Assembly: GCA_015143295.1 (NCBI GenBank)
Contig: CM026551.1
Location: 9,196,499 to 9,260,498 of the forward strand
Direction of reading: 5' to 3'
From: Tetracentron sinense
Taxonomy: Eukaryota > Streptophyta > Magnoliopsida > Trochodendrales > Trochodendraceae
DNA length: 64,000 bases
Shown: one piece after another, positions 34,150 to 47,982 of the stretch
How positions within the stretch are numbered: position 1 is the first letter of the stretch
Layout: each line of letters begins with the position of its first letter
Program-made: the position numbers and the translations under genes
Notes under the pieces: model-generated
The model's input: only the letters and a program-made list of their open reading frames with translations
Told to the model about the DNA's origin: nothing
The model's database searches: none

Positions 34150-34405
34150 GGTGGCCCTATTCTGATTACTGGTGAGCGTGGTGAGAGAGAGATACATGTA
34201 TTTTGATAAGCGGGGAATATCCGCTTTAAACTTTTATGCTGTATACATTCTATTAGTTCAGACAGGGCTATATGTACATGTTATGTTTTAGAAATTTTAG
34301 TTCCGCAATTTGGATGCCTTGTATGTTTTATGCAGGTTGGTATTATATGATTTAGGTCACGTGCAAAAAGTCTCCTATCTTCTCGGGGTATTTTGGGTCG
34401 CGACA
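34150..34405. mobile_element. LTR-end fragment inside the array
   Basis: A foreign block starting GGTGGCCCTATTCTG interrupts the unit and ends GGGTATTTTGGGTCGCGACA, nearly the same ending as the block at ~31306. This suggests two copies of one Gypsy-type LTR end. No clear target duplication; the array also lost sequence on the left side. Confidence 0.45.
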
Positions 34406-35300
34406 AAACACAAGATAAATGATTAAAAAAAAAGTATAGCATAATAAAACTAAGGGGATTGCTAGCCATATACGCCCCACAAACTCGGTACAAGGACAAA
34501 CACTTTGGGGTTGGGCCCACACCCCAATGTTTTTCGTACTAGAAATAATGGGACGTGTACGGGCCCACGAGTCTACACGCAACAAAATCCTAAAATTAAT
34601 ATTTGATTCTAAAGTAAGACTAAACTTTATACTTTGAGATTATCAATTGCATTACGATACAATTAACAAACATAAAATAACATTGGAATATTATGATTAC
34701 GATAAACTTACAGAGTATGAAACCAAGTACGAAACATAGTTATCAATAGCTGCACAGACGAAAGTTAAAAGGAAGCCGAGAGCAACGTGCAGCATAGGGT
34801 TAATGGCTCATCAGCAGAATTAGCGATTCTAGACCGTTCCATATAGCTCACATGGTGTAGTTCAAAATGAAGGAATACATAACAAAAAAAATTCAAAATC
34901 AGTTTCTCAAATGGAAAATTTTGAAGAAATAAGGACTATAAAACATAAAACTACGAGAAGAGGACTACATTTAGATTGAGTCACTATAAGAGAATTTCAC
35001 CTACTCACCATTGATTGACTCCCTAACAAAAATAATCACTAGATAAATGATAAAAAAGTTGGTCATAATAAAACTAAGAGGATTGGTAGCCATATACACC
35101 GCCACAATCTCAGCACAAGGACAAACACTTTGCGGTGGGGCCCACATCCTAATGTTTTTCGTACTAGAAACCATGGGATAGGTACGGCCCCATGAGTCTA
35201 CAAACAACAAAATCCAAAAATTAATATATTTAATCTAGAAAAAGGCTAAACTTTAAATTTTTAGATTATAAACTGTATTGCAAAACAATTAACAAACATA

Positions 35301-38300
35301 AAATAGCATTGCTATATTATAATTACGATAAACATACCAAGATCGAAGCAGAAAGGAACGTGCAACCTAAGGCAATAGGCATGCAAAAGTGGTGAGTCTC
35401 GACTGTTCCATATAGTTCACATAGTGTAGCTATAAATGAAGGAGTAAAAAAAAAATCAAAATCAGTTTCTAGCATAGAAAATTTTGAAGAAAGAATGTAC
35501 ATAAACATAGAAGACTCAAAAGTACAAGAACTAAAAACGGAATTGTTTTCAGATCGTGTCACTATTGTTTTCAGATCGTGTCACTAGAAGGGAATTTCCC
35601 TAAAGCAAGAAATCTACTTACCATTGATTTACTCACTAACCTAAAAATCACCTTGATGAACCATTTGCAGAAGTCGTGGTTCGCGCCCCGTTATAATGAA
35701 AGAGTGCATGAAAAGTAATTCAAAAACTAAGTTTCTTACATTGAACAACAAAATCCTAAAATTAATATTATTAATCTAGAATAAAACTACACTTTAAATT
35801 TTTAGATTATCAACTGTATTGCAATATTATATTTACAATAAACTTACCAAGATCGAAGCAGAGAAGAACGTGCAACCTAAGGTAATAGGCATGCAGAAGT
35901 GGCAAGTCTCGATTGTTCCATATAGGTCACATAGTGTAGATGTAAATGAAAGAGAAAAAAAATCAAAATCAATTTCTTACATAGAAAATTTCGAAGAAAG
36001 TAGGTATATAAACATAAAAGACTTCAGAGTACAAGAACTAAAAACAGAATCGTATTCAGATCGAGTCACTAGAAGAGAATTTCACTTAAGCAAGACATGG
36101 ACTTACCATTGATTTACTCACTAACCTAAAAATCACCTGGATGAACCATTTGCAGAAGTCGCGGTTCACACCCCGTTCCAAGTAGCTCACACGGTGTGGT
36201 TGTATAATGAAAGAGTGCATGAAAAGTAATTCAAAAAATTAGTTTCTTAAATAGAACAACAAAATCCTAAAATTAATTGTTTAAATCTAGAATAAGACTA
36301 AACTTTAAATTTTTAGATTATCAACTGTATTGCAATACAAATAACTAAAATAAAATAGCACTGCAATATCACAATTACGATAAACTTACCAAGATCGAAG
36401 CTGAGAGGAACGTGCAACATAAGGTAATAGGCATGCAGAAATGGCGAGTCTCGACTGTTCCTTATAGTTCACACAGTATAACTGTAAATGAAGGAGTAAA
36501 AAAAAAATCAAAATCAATTTCTTATGTAAAAAATTTTGAAGAAAGAAGGTATACAAACCTAAAAGACTTAAGAGTACAAGAACTAAGCACAGAATCGTAT
36601 TCAGATCGAGTCACTAGAAGGGAAATCTACTTAGCATTTATTTACTCACTAAGTTAAAAATCACCTTGATGACACCAATGATTTACTCACTAACCTAAAA
36701 ATCACCTTGATGAACCATTTGTAACAGACGCGGTACACGCCCTGCTCCAAGTAGCTCAAACGATGTAGTTGTATAATGAAAGCGTGCATGAAAAGTAATT
36801 CAAAACACTGGTTTCTTAAATAGCACAAAAAAATCCTAAAATTAATATTTTTAATCTAGAATAAGACTAAACTTTAGATTTTTGGAATGTCAAATGTATT
36901 GCAATACAATTAACTAACATAAAATAGAAGTGCGGTATTATAATTACAATAAAATTACCAAGATCGGAGCAGAGAGGAACGTGCAACCTAAGGTAATAAG
37001 CATGCAAAAGTGTTGAGTCTCGACGGTTCCATATAGTTCACATAGTGTAGCTGTAAATAAAGGAGTAAAAAAAAAATCAAAATCAGTTTCTTACATTGAA
37101 AATTTTGAAGAAAGAACGTATATCAACATAAAAGACTTAAAAGTACAAGAAATCAAAACAGAATCGTATTCAGATCGAGGCACTAGAAAGGAATTTCCCT
37201 TAAGCAAGACATCTACTTATTATTGATTTACTCACTAAGCTAAAAATCACCTTGATGAAATTTGCAGAGGTCGCGGTTTGCGCCCCATTCCAAGTAGCTC
37301 ACACGGTCTAGTTGTATAATGAAAGAGTGCATGAAAAGTAATTCCAAAAATTAGTTTCTTAAATAGAACAACAAAACCCTAAAATTAATATTTTTAATCT
37401 ATTATAAGACTAAACTTTAAAATTTTAAATTATAAACTGTATTGCAATACAAATAACTAACATAAAATAGCACTGCAATATTATAATTACAACAAACTTA
37501 CCAGGATCGAAGCAGAGAGGAACGTGCAACCTAACGTAATAGGCATGCAAAAGTGGCGAGTCTCGACTGTTCCATATAGGTCACAGTGTAGCTATAGATG
37601 GAGTAAAAAAAAAATCAAAATCAGGTTCTTACATAGAAAATTTTGAGGAAAGAAAGTATATAAACAAAAGCAGAGCGGAACGTGCAACCTAAGGTAATAG
37701 GCATGCAAAAGTGGCGAGTCTCGACTGTTCCATATAGGTCACAGTGTAGCTGTAAATGAAAGAGAAAAAAAAAATCAAAATCAGTTTCTTACATAGAAAA
37801 TTTTGAGGAAAGAAGGTATATAAAAAAAAAAGACTTAAAAGTACAAGAACTAAAAACAGAATCGTATTCAGATCGAGTCACGAGAAGGGAATTTCCCTTA
37901 AGGAAGACATGTACTTACCATTGATTTACTCACAAGGCAAAAAATCACCTCGATGAACCATTTAAAGAGGTCGCGGTTCGCGCCCCGTTCCAAGTAGCTC
38001 ACACGGTGTAGTTGTATAATGAAAGAGTGCATGAAAAGTAATTCAAAAAATTAGTTTCTCAAATAGAACAACAAAACCCTAAAATTAATATTTTTAATCT
38101 AGAATAAGACTAAACATTAAATTTTTAGATTACAAACTTTATTGCAATAGAAATAACTAACATAAAATTGCACTACAATATTATAATTACAATGAACTTA
38201 CCAAGATCGAAGCAGAGAGGAATGTGAAAGCTAAGTTAATAGCCAGGCAGAAGTGGCAAGTCTCGATTGCTCCATATAGGTCACAGTGGAGCCGTAAATG

Positions 38301-41300
38301 AAAGAGTAAAAAAAAAAGTCAAAATCAGTTTCTTACATGGAAAATTTTGAAGCAAGACGGTATATAAAAAAAAGACTTAAAAATACAAGAACTAAATACA
38401 GAATCGTATTCAGATCGAGTCACGAGAAGGGAATTTCCTTTAAGCAAGACATGTACTTACCATTGATTTACTCACTAAGCTAAAAATCAACTCGACGAAC
38501 CATTTCCAGAGGTCGCGGTTCGCGCCCTATTCCGAGTAGCTCACACGGGGTAGTTGTATATGAAAGAGGGCATGAAAAGTAATTCAAAAAATCAGTTTCT
38601 TAAATAGAAAAAAAAAATCCTAACATTAATATTTTTAATCCAGAATAAGACTAAAACTTAAATTTTTAGAATATGAACTCTATTGCAATACAAATAACTA
38701 ACATAAAATAGCAGTACAATATTATAATTCTAATAAACTTACGAAGATCGAAGCAGAGCGGAACGAGCAACCTAAGGTAATAGGCATGCAGAAGTGGCGA
38801 GTCTCGACTATTCCATACAGGTCACAGTGTAGCTGTAAATAAAGGAGAGAAAAAAAAATCGAAATCAGTTTCTTACATAGAAAATTTTGAGAAAAGAAGG
38901 TATATAAACAAAAAAGACTTAAAAGTACAAGAACTAAAAACAGAATCGTATTCAGATCGAGTCACGAGAAGGGAATTTCCCTTAAGCAAGACATGTACTT
39001 ACCATTGATTTACTCACTAAGTTAAAAATCACCTTGATGAACCATTTGCAGAAGTCGCAGTTCGCGCCCCGTTCAAAGTAGCTCACACGTTGTAGTTGTA
39101 TAATGAAAGAGTGAGTGAAAAGTAATTCAAAAAATTAGTTTCTTAAATAGAACAAAATCCTAAAATTAATATTTTAATCTAGAATAAGACAAAACTTTAA
39201 ATTTTTAGATTTTCAACTGTATTGCAATACACATAACTAACATAAAATAGCACTGAAATATTATAATTACAATAAACTTACCAAGATCGAAGTAGGGAGG
39301 AACGTGCAACCGAAGGTAATAGGCGTGCAGAAGTGGCATGTCTCGACTGTTCCATATAGGTCATAGTGTAGCTGTAAATGAAAGAGTAAAAAAAAAGTCG
39401 AAATCAGTTTCTTACATAGAAAATTTTGAAGAAAAATGGTATATAAACATAAAAGACTTCAAAGTACAAGAACTAAAAACAGAATCGTATTCAGATGGAG
39501 TCACTAGAAGGGAATTTGCCTTAAGCAAGACATGTACTTACCATTGATATACTCACTAAGCTAAAAATCACCTTGATGAACCATTTACAGAGGTCGTGGT
39601 TCGCGCCCCGTTCCAAGAAGCTCACACGGTGTAGTTGTACAATGAAAGAGTGCATGAAAAGTAATTCAAAAAATTAGTTTCTTAAATAGAGCAACAAAAG
39701 CCTAAAATTAATATTTTTAATCTAGTATAAGATTAAACTTTAATTTTTAAAATTATAAACTATATTACAATATAAATAACTAACATAAAATAGCACTGCA
39801 ATATTATAATTACAATAAACTTACAAGGATCGAAGCAGAGAGGAACGTGGAACATAAGGTAATAGGCATCCAGAAGTGGCGAGTCTCGACTGTTCCATAT
39901 AGGTCACAGTATAGCTGTAAATGAAAGAGTAAAAAAACAATCAAATCAGTTTCTTACGTAGAAATTTTTCAAGAAAGAAGGTATATCAACATAAGAGACT
40001 TAAAAGTACAAGAACTAAAAACAGAATTGTATTTAGATCGAGTTACTAGGAGGGAATTTCCCTTAGGCAAGAAATTTATTTACCATTGATTTATTCACTA
40101 AGCTAAAAATCACCTTGATGAGACCATTGAGTTACTCACTAAGCTAAAAATCACCTTGATGAACCATTTGCAGAGGTCGCAGTTCGCGCCCCGTTCGAAG
40201 TAGCTCACACGGGGTAGTTGTATACTGAAAGAGGGCATGAAAAGTAATTCAAAAAATCAGTTTCTTAAATAGAACAAAAAACTCCTAAAATTAATCTTTT
40301 TAATCTAAAATAATACTAAACTTTAAATTGAGTTTATGAACTGTATTGCAATACAAATAACTAACATAAAATAGCAGTACAATATTATAATTACCATAAA
40401 CTTACCAAGATCGAAGCAGAGAGAAACGTGCAACCTAAGGTTATCGGCATGCAGAAGTGGCGAGTCTCGACTGTTCCATATAGTTCACATGGGGTAGCTG
40501 TAAATAGAAAAGAGTAAAAAAAAAATCAAAATCAGTTTCTTACATAGAAAATTTTGAAGAAAAATGGTATATAAACATTAAAGACTTCAAAGTACAAGAA
40601 CTAAAAACAGAATCGTATTCAGATCGAGTCACAAGAAGGGAATTTCCCCTAGGCAAGACATGTACTTACCATTGATTTACTCACTAAGCTAAAAATCACC
40701 TTGATGAACCATTTGCAGAAGTCGCGGTTCGCACCCCGTTCAAAGTAGCTCACACGTTGTAGTTGTATAATGAAAGAGTGAGTGAAAAGTGATTGAAAAA
40801 ATTAGTTTCTTAAATAGAACAACAAAATCCTAAAATTCATATTTTTAATCTAGAATAAGACTAAAGTTTAAATTTTTAGATTATCAATTGTATTGCAATA
40901 CACATAACTAACATAAAATAGCACTGAAATATTATCAGTACAATAAACTTACCAATATCGAAGCAGGGAGGAACATGCAACCTAAGGTAATAGGCATGCA
41001 GAAGTGGCAAGTCTCGACTGTTCCATATAGGTTATAGTGTAGCTGTAAATGAAAGAGTAAAAAAAAATCGAAATCAGTTTCTTACATAGAAAATTTTGAA
41101 GAAAAATGGTATATAAACATAAAAGACTTCAAAGTACAAGAACTAAAAACAGAATAGTATTCAGATCGAGTCACTAGAAGGGAATTTCCCTTAAGCAAGA
41201 CATGTACTTACCATTGATTTACTCACTAAGCTAAAAATCACCTTGATGAACCATTTGCAGAGGTCGCGGTTCGCGCCCCGTTCCAAGAAGCTCACACGTT

Positions 41301-44300
41301 GTAGTTGTATAATGAAAGAGTGAGTTAAAAGTGATTGAAAAAAATAGTTTCTAAAATAGAACAACAAAACCCTAAAATTAATATTTTTAACCTAGAATAA
41401 GACTAAACTTCAAACTTTTAGATTATAAACTGAATTTTGATACAAATAACTAACACAAAATAGGACTGCAATATTATAATTACAATAAACTTACCAAGAT
41501 CGAAGCAGAGATGAACGTGCAACCTAAGGTAATAGGCATGCAAAAGTGGTGAGTCTCGACTGTTCCATATAGGTCACAGTGTAGCTGTAAATGAAAGAGT
41601 AAAAAAAAAAAATCATTTTCTTACAAAGAAAATTTTGAAGAAGGAAGGTACATAAGCATAAGAGACTAAAAAGTACAAGAACTATAACCATAATTTTATT
41701 TAGATCGAGTCACTAGAAGGAATTTCCGTTAGGCAAGAAATCAACTTCCCATTGATTTACTCACTAAGCTAAAAATCAGCTTGATGAGACCATTGATTTA
41801 CTTAATAAGAAAAAACTCACCGTGACGAACCAATTGCAGAAGTCGGTTCGTGCCGTGTTCAAAGTAGCTCACACAGGGTAGTTGTATACTGAAAGAGGGC
41901 ATGAAAAGTAATTCAAAAAATCAGTTTCTTAAATAGAAAAAGAAAATCCTAAAATTAACCTTTTTCATCTAGAATAATACTAAACTTTGAATTTAGATTA
42001 TGAACTGTATTGCAATACAAATAACTAACATAAAATAGCAATACAATATTATAATTACCATAAACTTACCAAGATCGAAGCAGTGAGAAACGTGCAACCT
42101 AAGGTACTCGGCATGCACAAGTGGCGAGTCTCGACTGTTCCATATAGTTCACATAGTGTCGCTATAAATAAAAAAGAGTAAAATAAAAATCAATATCAGT
42201 TTCTTACACAGAAAATTTTCAAGAAAAGTGGGATATAAACATAAAAGACTTCAAAGTACAAGAACTAAAAACAGAATCGTATTCAGATCGAGTCACTAGA
42301 AGGGAATTTCCTTTAATCAAGACATGTACTTACCATTGATTTGCTCACTAAGCTAAAAATCACCTTGATGAACCATTTGCAGAAGTCGCGGTTCGCGCCC
42401 AGTTCAAAGTAGCTCACACGTTGTAGTTGTATAATGAAAGAGTGACTGACAAGTAATTCAAAATATTAATTTCCTTAAATAGAACAACAAAATCATAAAA
42501 GTAATATTTTTGATCTATAATAAGGGTAAACTTTAAATTTTTACATTATCAACTGTATTGCAATACACATAACTAACATAAAATAGCACTTAAATATTAT
42601 AATTACAATAAACTTACCAAGATCAAAGCAGAGAGGAACGTGCAACCAAAGGTAATAGGCATGCAGAAGTGGCACGTCTCGATTGTTCCATATAAGTCAT
42701 AGTGTAGCTGTAAATGAAAGAGAAAAAAAAATCAAAATCAGTTTGTTACATAGAAAATTTTGAAGAAAGAAGGTATATAAATATAAAAGACTTAAAAGTA
42801 CAAGAAATAGAAACAGAATCGTATTCAGATCTAGTCACTAGAAAGGAATTTCCCTTAAGCAAGACATCTACTTATTATTGATGTACTTACTAAGCTAAAA
42901 ATCACCTTGATGACCAATTTGCAGAGGACGTGGTCCGCGCCCTCTGCAGAAGTGGCACGTCTCAATTGTTCCATATAAGTCACAGTGTAGTTGTAAATGA
43001 AAGAGTAAAAAAAAAATCAAAATCAGTTTGTTACATAGAAAATTTTGAAGAAAGAAGGTATATAAATATAAAAGACTTAAAAGTACAAGAAATAAAAACA
43101 GAATCGTATACAGATCTAGTCACTAGAAAGGAATTTCTCTTAAGCAAGACATCTACTTATTATTGATGTACTTACTACGCTAAAAATCACCTTGATGAAC
43201 AATTTGCAGAGGTCGCGGTTCGCGCCCCGTTCCAAGTAGCTCACACGGTGTAGTTGTATAATGAAAGAGTGTATGAAAACTAATTCAAAAAATTAGTTTC
43301 TTAAATACAACAATAAAACCCTAAAATAAATATTTTTAATCTAGAAAAAGACTAAACTTTAATTTTTTAAATTATAAACTGTATTGCAATACAAATAACT
43401 AACATAAAATAGCACTGCAATATTATAATTACAATAAACTTACCAAGATCGAAGCAGAGAGGAACGTGCAACCTAAGGTAATAGGCATCTAGAAGTGGCG
43501 AGTCTCGACTGTTCCATATAGGTCACAGTGTAGCTGTAAATGAAAGAGTAAAAAAAAAATGATATCAATTTCTTACGTAGAAAATTTTGAAGAAAGAAGG
43601 TATATAAACATAAGAGACTTAAAAGTACAAGAACTAAAAACAGAATTGTATATAGATGGAGTTACTAGAAGGAAATTTCCCTTGGGCAAGAAATCTACTT
43701 ACCATTGATTTATTCACTAAGCTAAAAATCACCTTGATGAGACCATTGATTTACTCACTAAGAAAAACTCACCTTGACGAACCATTCGCAGAAGTCGCGG
43801 TTCGCACCCCGTTCCAAGTAGCTCACACGTTGTAGTTGTATAATGAAAGAGTGCATGAAAAGTAATTCAAAAAAGTAGTTTCTGAAATAGAGCAACAAAA
43901 CCCTTAAATTAATATTTTTAATCTAGAATAAGAATAAACTTTAAATTTTTAGACTATAAACTCTATTGCAATACAAATAACTACCATAAAATAGCACTGC
44001 AAAATTATAATTACAATAAACTTTCCAAGATCGAAGCAGAGAGGAACGTGCAACCTAAGGCAATAGGCATGCAGAAGTGGCGAGTCTCGACTGTTCCATA
44101 TAGGTCACAGTATAGCTGTAAATGAAAGAGAAAAAAAAATCAACATCAGTTTCTTACATAGAAAATTTTGAAGAAAGAAGGTATATAAACAAAAAAACTT
44201 AAAAGTACAAGAACTAAAAACAGAATCGTATTCCGATCGAGTCACGAGAAGGGAATTTCCCTTAAGCAAGACATGTACTTACCATTGATTTACTCACTAA

Positions 44301-45603
44301 GCTAAATATCACCGTGATGAACCTTTTGCAGAGGTCGCGGTTCGCGCCTCGTTCCAAGTAGCTATCACGGGGTAGTTGTATACTGAAACAGGGCATGAAA
44401 AGTAATTCAAAAAATCAGTTTCTTAAATAGAACAAAAAAATCCTAAAATTAATATTTTTAATCTAGAATAATACTAAACTTTAAATGTAGATTATGAACT
44501 GTATTGCAATACAAATAACTAACATAAAATAGTAGTACAATATTATAATTACAATAAACTTACCAAGATCGAAGCAGAGAGAAACGTGCAACCTAAGGTA
44601 ATCGGCATGCAGAAGTGGCGAGTCTCGACTGTTCCATATAGGTCACAATGTCACATAGTGTAGCTGTAAATGAAAGAGTAAAAAAAAATTAAAATCTGTT
44701 TCTTACATAAAAAAATTTGAAGAAAAAAGGTATATAAACATAAAGGAATTAAAAGTACAAGAACTAAAAACATAATCGTCGTAAGATCGAGTCACTAGAA
44801 GGGAATTTCCCTTAAGCAAGACAAGTACTTACCATTGATTTACTCACTAAGCTAAAAATCACCGTGATGAACCATTTGCCGAAGTCGCGGTTCGCACCCC
44901 GTTCCATGTAGCTCACACGGTGTAGTTGTATAATGAAAGAGTGCATGAAAAGTAATTCAAAAAATTAGTTTCATAAATAGAAGAAAAAAATCCTAAGATT
45001 AATATTTTTAATCTAGAATAAGACTAAAGTTTAAATTTTTTGATTATCAGTTGTATTGCAATACAAATAACTAACATAAAATAGCACTGCAATATTATAA
45101 TTACGATAAACTTACCCAGATCAAAGCAGAGAGGAACGTGCAACCTAAGGTAATAGGCATGCAGAAATGGCGAGTCTAGACAATTCCATATAGTTCACAT
45201 AGTGTAGCTGTAAATAAAGGAGAGAAAAAAAATCAAAATAAGTTTCTTACGTAGAAAATTTTGAAGAAAGAAGGTACATAAACATAAGAGACTTAAAAGT
45301 AAAAGAACTACAAACAGAATTGAATTCAGATCGAGTCACTAGAAGGGAATTTCCCTTAAGCAAGAAATCTATTTACCATTGATTTACTCATGAAGCTAAA
45401 AATCACCTTGATGAGACCATTGATTTACTCACTAGGCAAAAACTCACCTAGACGAACCATTTGTAGAAGTCGCTGTTCGCACCCTGTTCCAAGTGGCTCA
45501 CACGGTGTAGTTGTATAATGAAAGAGGGTATGAAAAGTAATTCAAAAAATCAGTTTCTTAAATAGAACAAAAAAATCCTAAAAGTAATATTTTTAATCTA
45601 GAA
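35301..45603. repeat. Tandem array, central homogenised part 1 (~19 units of ~542 bp)
   Basis: The marker GACTGTTCCATATAG recurs near 35403, 35911, 36452, 37022, 37567, 37727, 38266, 38806, 39346, 39888, 40468, 41018, 41561, 42137, 42683, 42966, 43508, 44092, 44628 and 45180. Most steps are 536-552 or 576-584 bp, plus two short duplications (160 and 283 bp). The longer units contain an extra TGATGAGACCATTGA-type segment of ~40 bp (near 40117, 41786, 43738 and 45413), placed every ~1,670 bp once the 283-bp duplication is allowed for, so the monomers form a trimeric higher-order repeat. Each monomer contains both A-type and B-type half blocks in compressed form. Confidence 0.9.
45116..45207 (-). 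repeat. Exon-like 92-bp block of the array monomer (representative)
   Basis: On the minus strand the block is preceded by a T-rich tract and an acceptor-like ACAG (plus CTGT at 45208-45211) and followed by GGTAAGTTTATCG (donor from 45115). The same pairing recurs in many monomers with few changes. In one frame these blocks encode TLCELYGTVETRHFCMPITL and neighbours, open in several copies (35323-35562, 56500-56760, 58083-58307, 59655-59873). The length of 92 is not a multiple of three, and both strands carry open frames, so coding is not shown. Family unknown. Confidence 0.4.
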
Positions 45604-45611
45604 CTAGTGAG

Positions 45612-47977
45612 GCCCTTCACATGCAAGGCACGTACATGTTTTGCATTGCAATTGGCATCATAAAAAATAAATAAATCCTAAAAAGCATATTATAGTTTCT
45701 AGTTTGCTCACCGCCATGAGTAACAAGACCTAAAAAACCTGTTCGGCATCTCATGTATCCTGTATTCATTTCTCTATTGTTCTCACATTTCTGTAATGTT
45801 CTCACAATTTGGAACATTTCTGCATTGTTCTCACAATTTGAAATGAAAGAAACCCAAAGATTTAAAGGTGAGAACAGGATAGAAGAAATTATTAGGACGA
45901 CTGAAAAAATAGCCTAACATCCACCAAATGTATCACAAAGAAAGTACACACACTGATAACCAAATCTCTCAATCAAAGTAAATAATACAATAAAAAAAAT
46001 TCATTATTATTGGTGTCCTCTTCATGTCTGAATTCATACAAATCTCCACAGATTTGAAGGTTGAAATCAAAACCATCATCCGGAAACGTAAATTAGCTAA
46101 AAAGAAAGTAAGAAGACAGACATATAGTATGTTTCAAACATAAAAGAATGCACTGCCCACCTGCCCTAGACCCACTGAAAGAAGCGTCATCAAAAATAAA
46201 GTTATTGTGCAATCTTTAATGGTATCGCTAAGTCTCAGGCTCAACAAAACAATAAAATATATGTTACTCGACCATCAGCCAAAGTGTTATACCTTTGCAA
46301 GCTCCGTAGCAGTAACATCAGTTGGAGCAACACCACTGGTGGTCGAACATATGCAACCAACCCCAATGCCAATTAATGAATTCTTAGCAGTAAATGAAAC
46401 TTGCTAGGAATAAAAGCCTTCAACAATCACAAGAAAATGGGAAAAATGAGTAATTGCAATAAGGGAATTAACTTAGTAAATGCAGGGAGATGAAACTTAT
46501 AGCCCAACGAAAACTTGGAAAGTGTCATAGATTCCCCCACTGAGAGCATCAGTATTCAACTTCTCCAACCAGAGAGCAGCACTATTCAACTTCTCCAATC
46601 AGAGAGCATCAGAAGATACTACATGAAGTCTCTTAACAAAACATTTGTCTAGTAAAAGCTCCTTTTAATACAAAATCAGATCATAGGTAGTAGCATTGGG
46701 CTTAACTATAATTCCACCTATCTTCCATATTACAAAGGCAGATCAAAGTGCTACTCGACTTCGTGAATTCCTGCAAGATGTAATTTCAAAACCAACACAT
46801 AAATCAACTGAATTCAAGACGAGGAATGTATGTAATAGAAAAGAAACATACCATACTAAAGACATAAAGCACACTGAAGCGACACTTTTGATTGAGAACT
46901 TCAAATGGGCTTCAACACTTATAACAAGAGATCCTATCATCCTATGTACAATATTCCCCAATGTTTCATAGTGTAAATATAATATTCTCCAATAATCATG
47001 CTTGTAATGTTGCATAATGTATCACTTATTGGATGTTATGGCAATACTCAATTGGGTGTGATCCAGAGGTTCGGGTGTTTGAGGAATGAGAATAGATGCA
47101 TGTCTTGCCTGCTATAGTAGAGAGATGAGCTTATATAGCATGATTCTACCCTTATCACCCTGATAAATGGAGCTCCTATCCCTTATTGGGATTGCTAAGG
47201 CTCTCACCATCGCTGCTTTGAGTTTGAGCAATATTGTCTAAAAAGAATACAAACTCAAGGTATGGCCATATTCTCCAGATATCAAGTTTATGTTTTGAAA
47301 AGCTAGTGGATAATTCTAAAATATGCAAAGAAACACATCATGTTAATCTTTTAACATTCCCTTTTTTCCTTCTTAGGTGATCAAAACCACTCAATTAAGC
47401 AAACCCATTAAGAATATGAACCACTACTATTTTTCAAAGGTTTTCTTAAATAACAGTACGTAATTCAAGACAATCCCACAAAAACAAACATAACATGCAG
47501 TCTGCAAAGAAAGTTTTCATCCAACCCAAATCAAATCTTTAGCTCTTCTTCCATTCTTCCTTAAATCCTTTAGTTAAACCCATCAAACAATATGCAGTAT
47601 ATCATCCAATTACGCAAAAACCATGCAAAATAATGAAATGTTCTATTACCTTTGAGGATAATTCAACCAACATTATGAAGTTTACCAAGAGTTCTCTAAA
47701 CCACACGAACCCTATTATATATAGATGAGAAGGAAAAAAAATGGATCAACCAAGGGACGGGAGCAGCGGGGCGAGCAAGGGATGAGAATAAACAACAATC
47801 TTCCCAGAATAGCATCAAGTTAGAAATCTGTAGTACTCATCTCTTATAGAGGTATTAAAGACAGCAACAACCACCTGATCTGCTCCTTGAGTGATCACAG
47901 TAATCTTCTTGTGTTCCCGACACCTTGGGTCATTGTGAAAATTTTAAAGTAATCTCCTCGACTTTCTCATTCTAATC
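45612..47977. other. Helitron D interior, 3' side: no gene identified
   Basis: AT-rich, with a short duplication of CAACTTCTCCAAyCAGAGAGCA near 46559-46610. Minus-strand pieces such as LEKLNTDALSGGIYDTF (about 46500-46570) and TTSGVAPTDVTATELAK before a GTATAA donor-like site (about 46295-46350) look exon-like, but I do not recognise them. Open frames at 46696-46971 (+) and 46743-47015 (-) overlap on opposite strands without a known family. Confidence 0.3.
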
Positions 47978-47982
47978 ATTAA

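Larger units (their letters stand above)
25241..35300. repeat. Tandem array, left (old) part: diverged A/B units
   Basis: This part consists of repeated units with two related half-types. Type A carries CGAGTC..AACtGTTCCATATAG; type B carries GCAGAAGTCGCGGTTCCC followed by CGTTCCAAATAGCTC. In the first two dimers, A sites near 25437 and 26895 and B sites near 26061 and 27518 are each ~1,457 bp apart. Units share blocks such as GATCGAG.CACTAGAAGGGAA, TTTACTCACTAAGCTAAAT and TTACGATA.AATTAACTAAC. They are longer and more divergent than central units. Minus-strand open frames here (for example 25921-26118 and 30603-30803) are related copies of one another; I do not recognise the product. Several transposons interrupt the region, listed separately. 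Confidence 0.85.
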
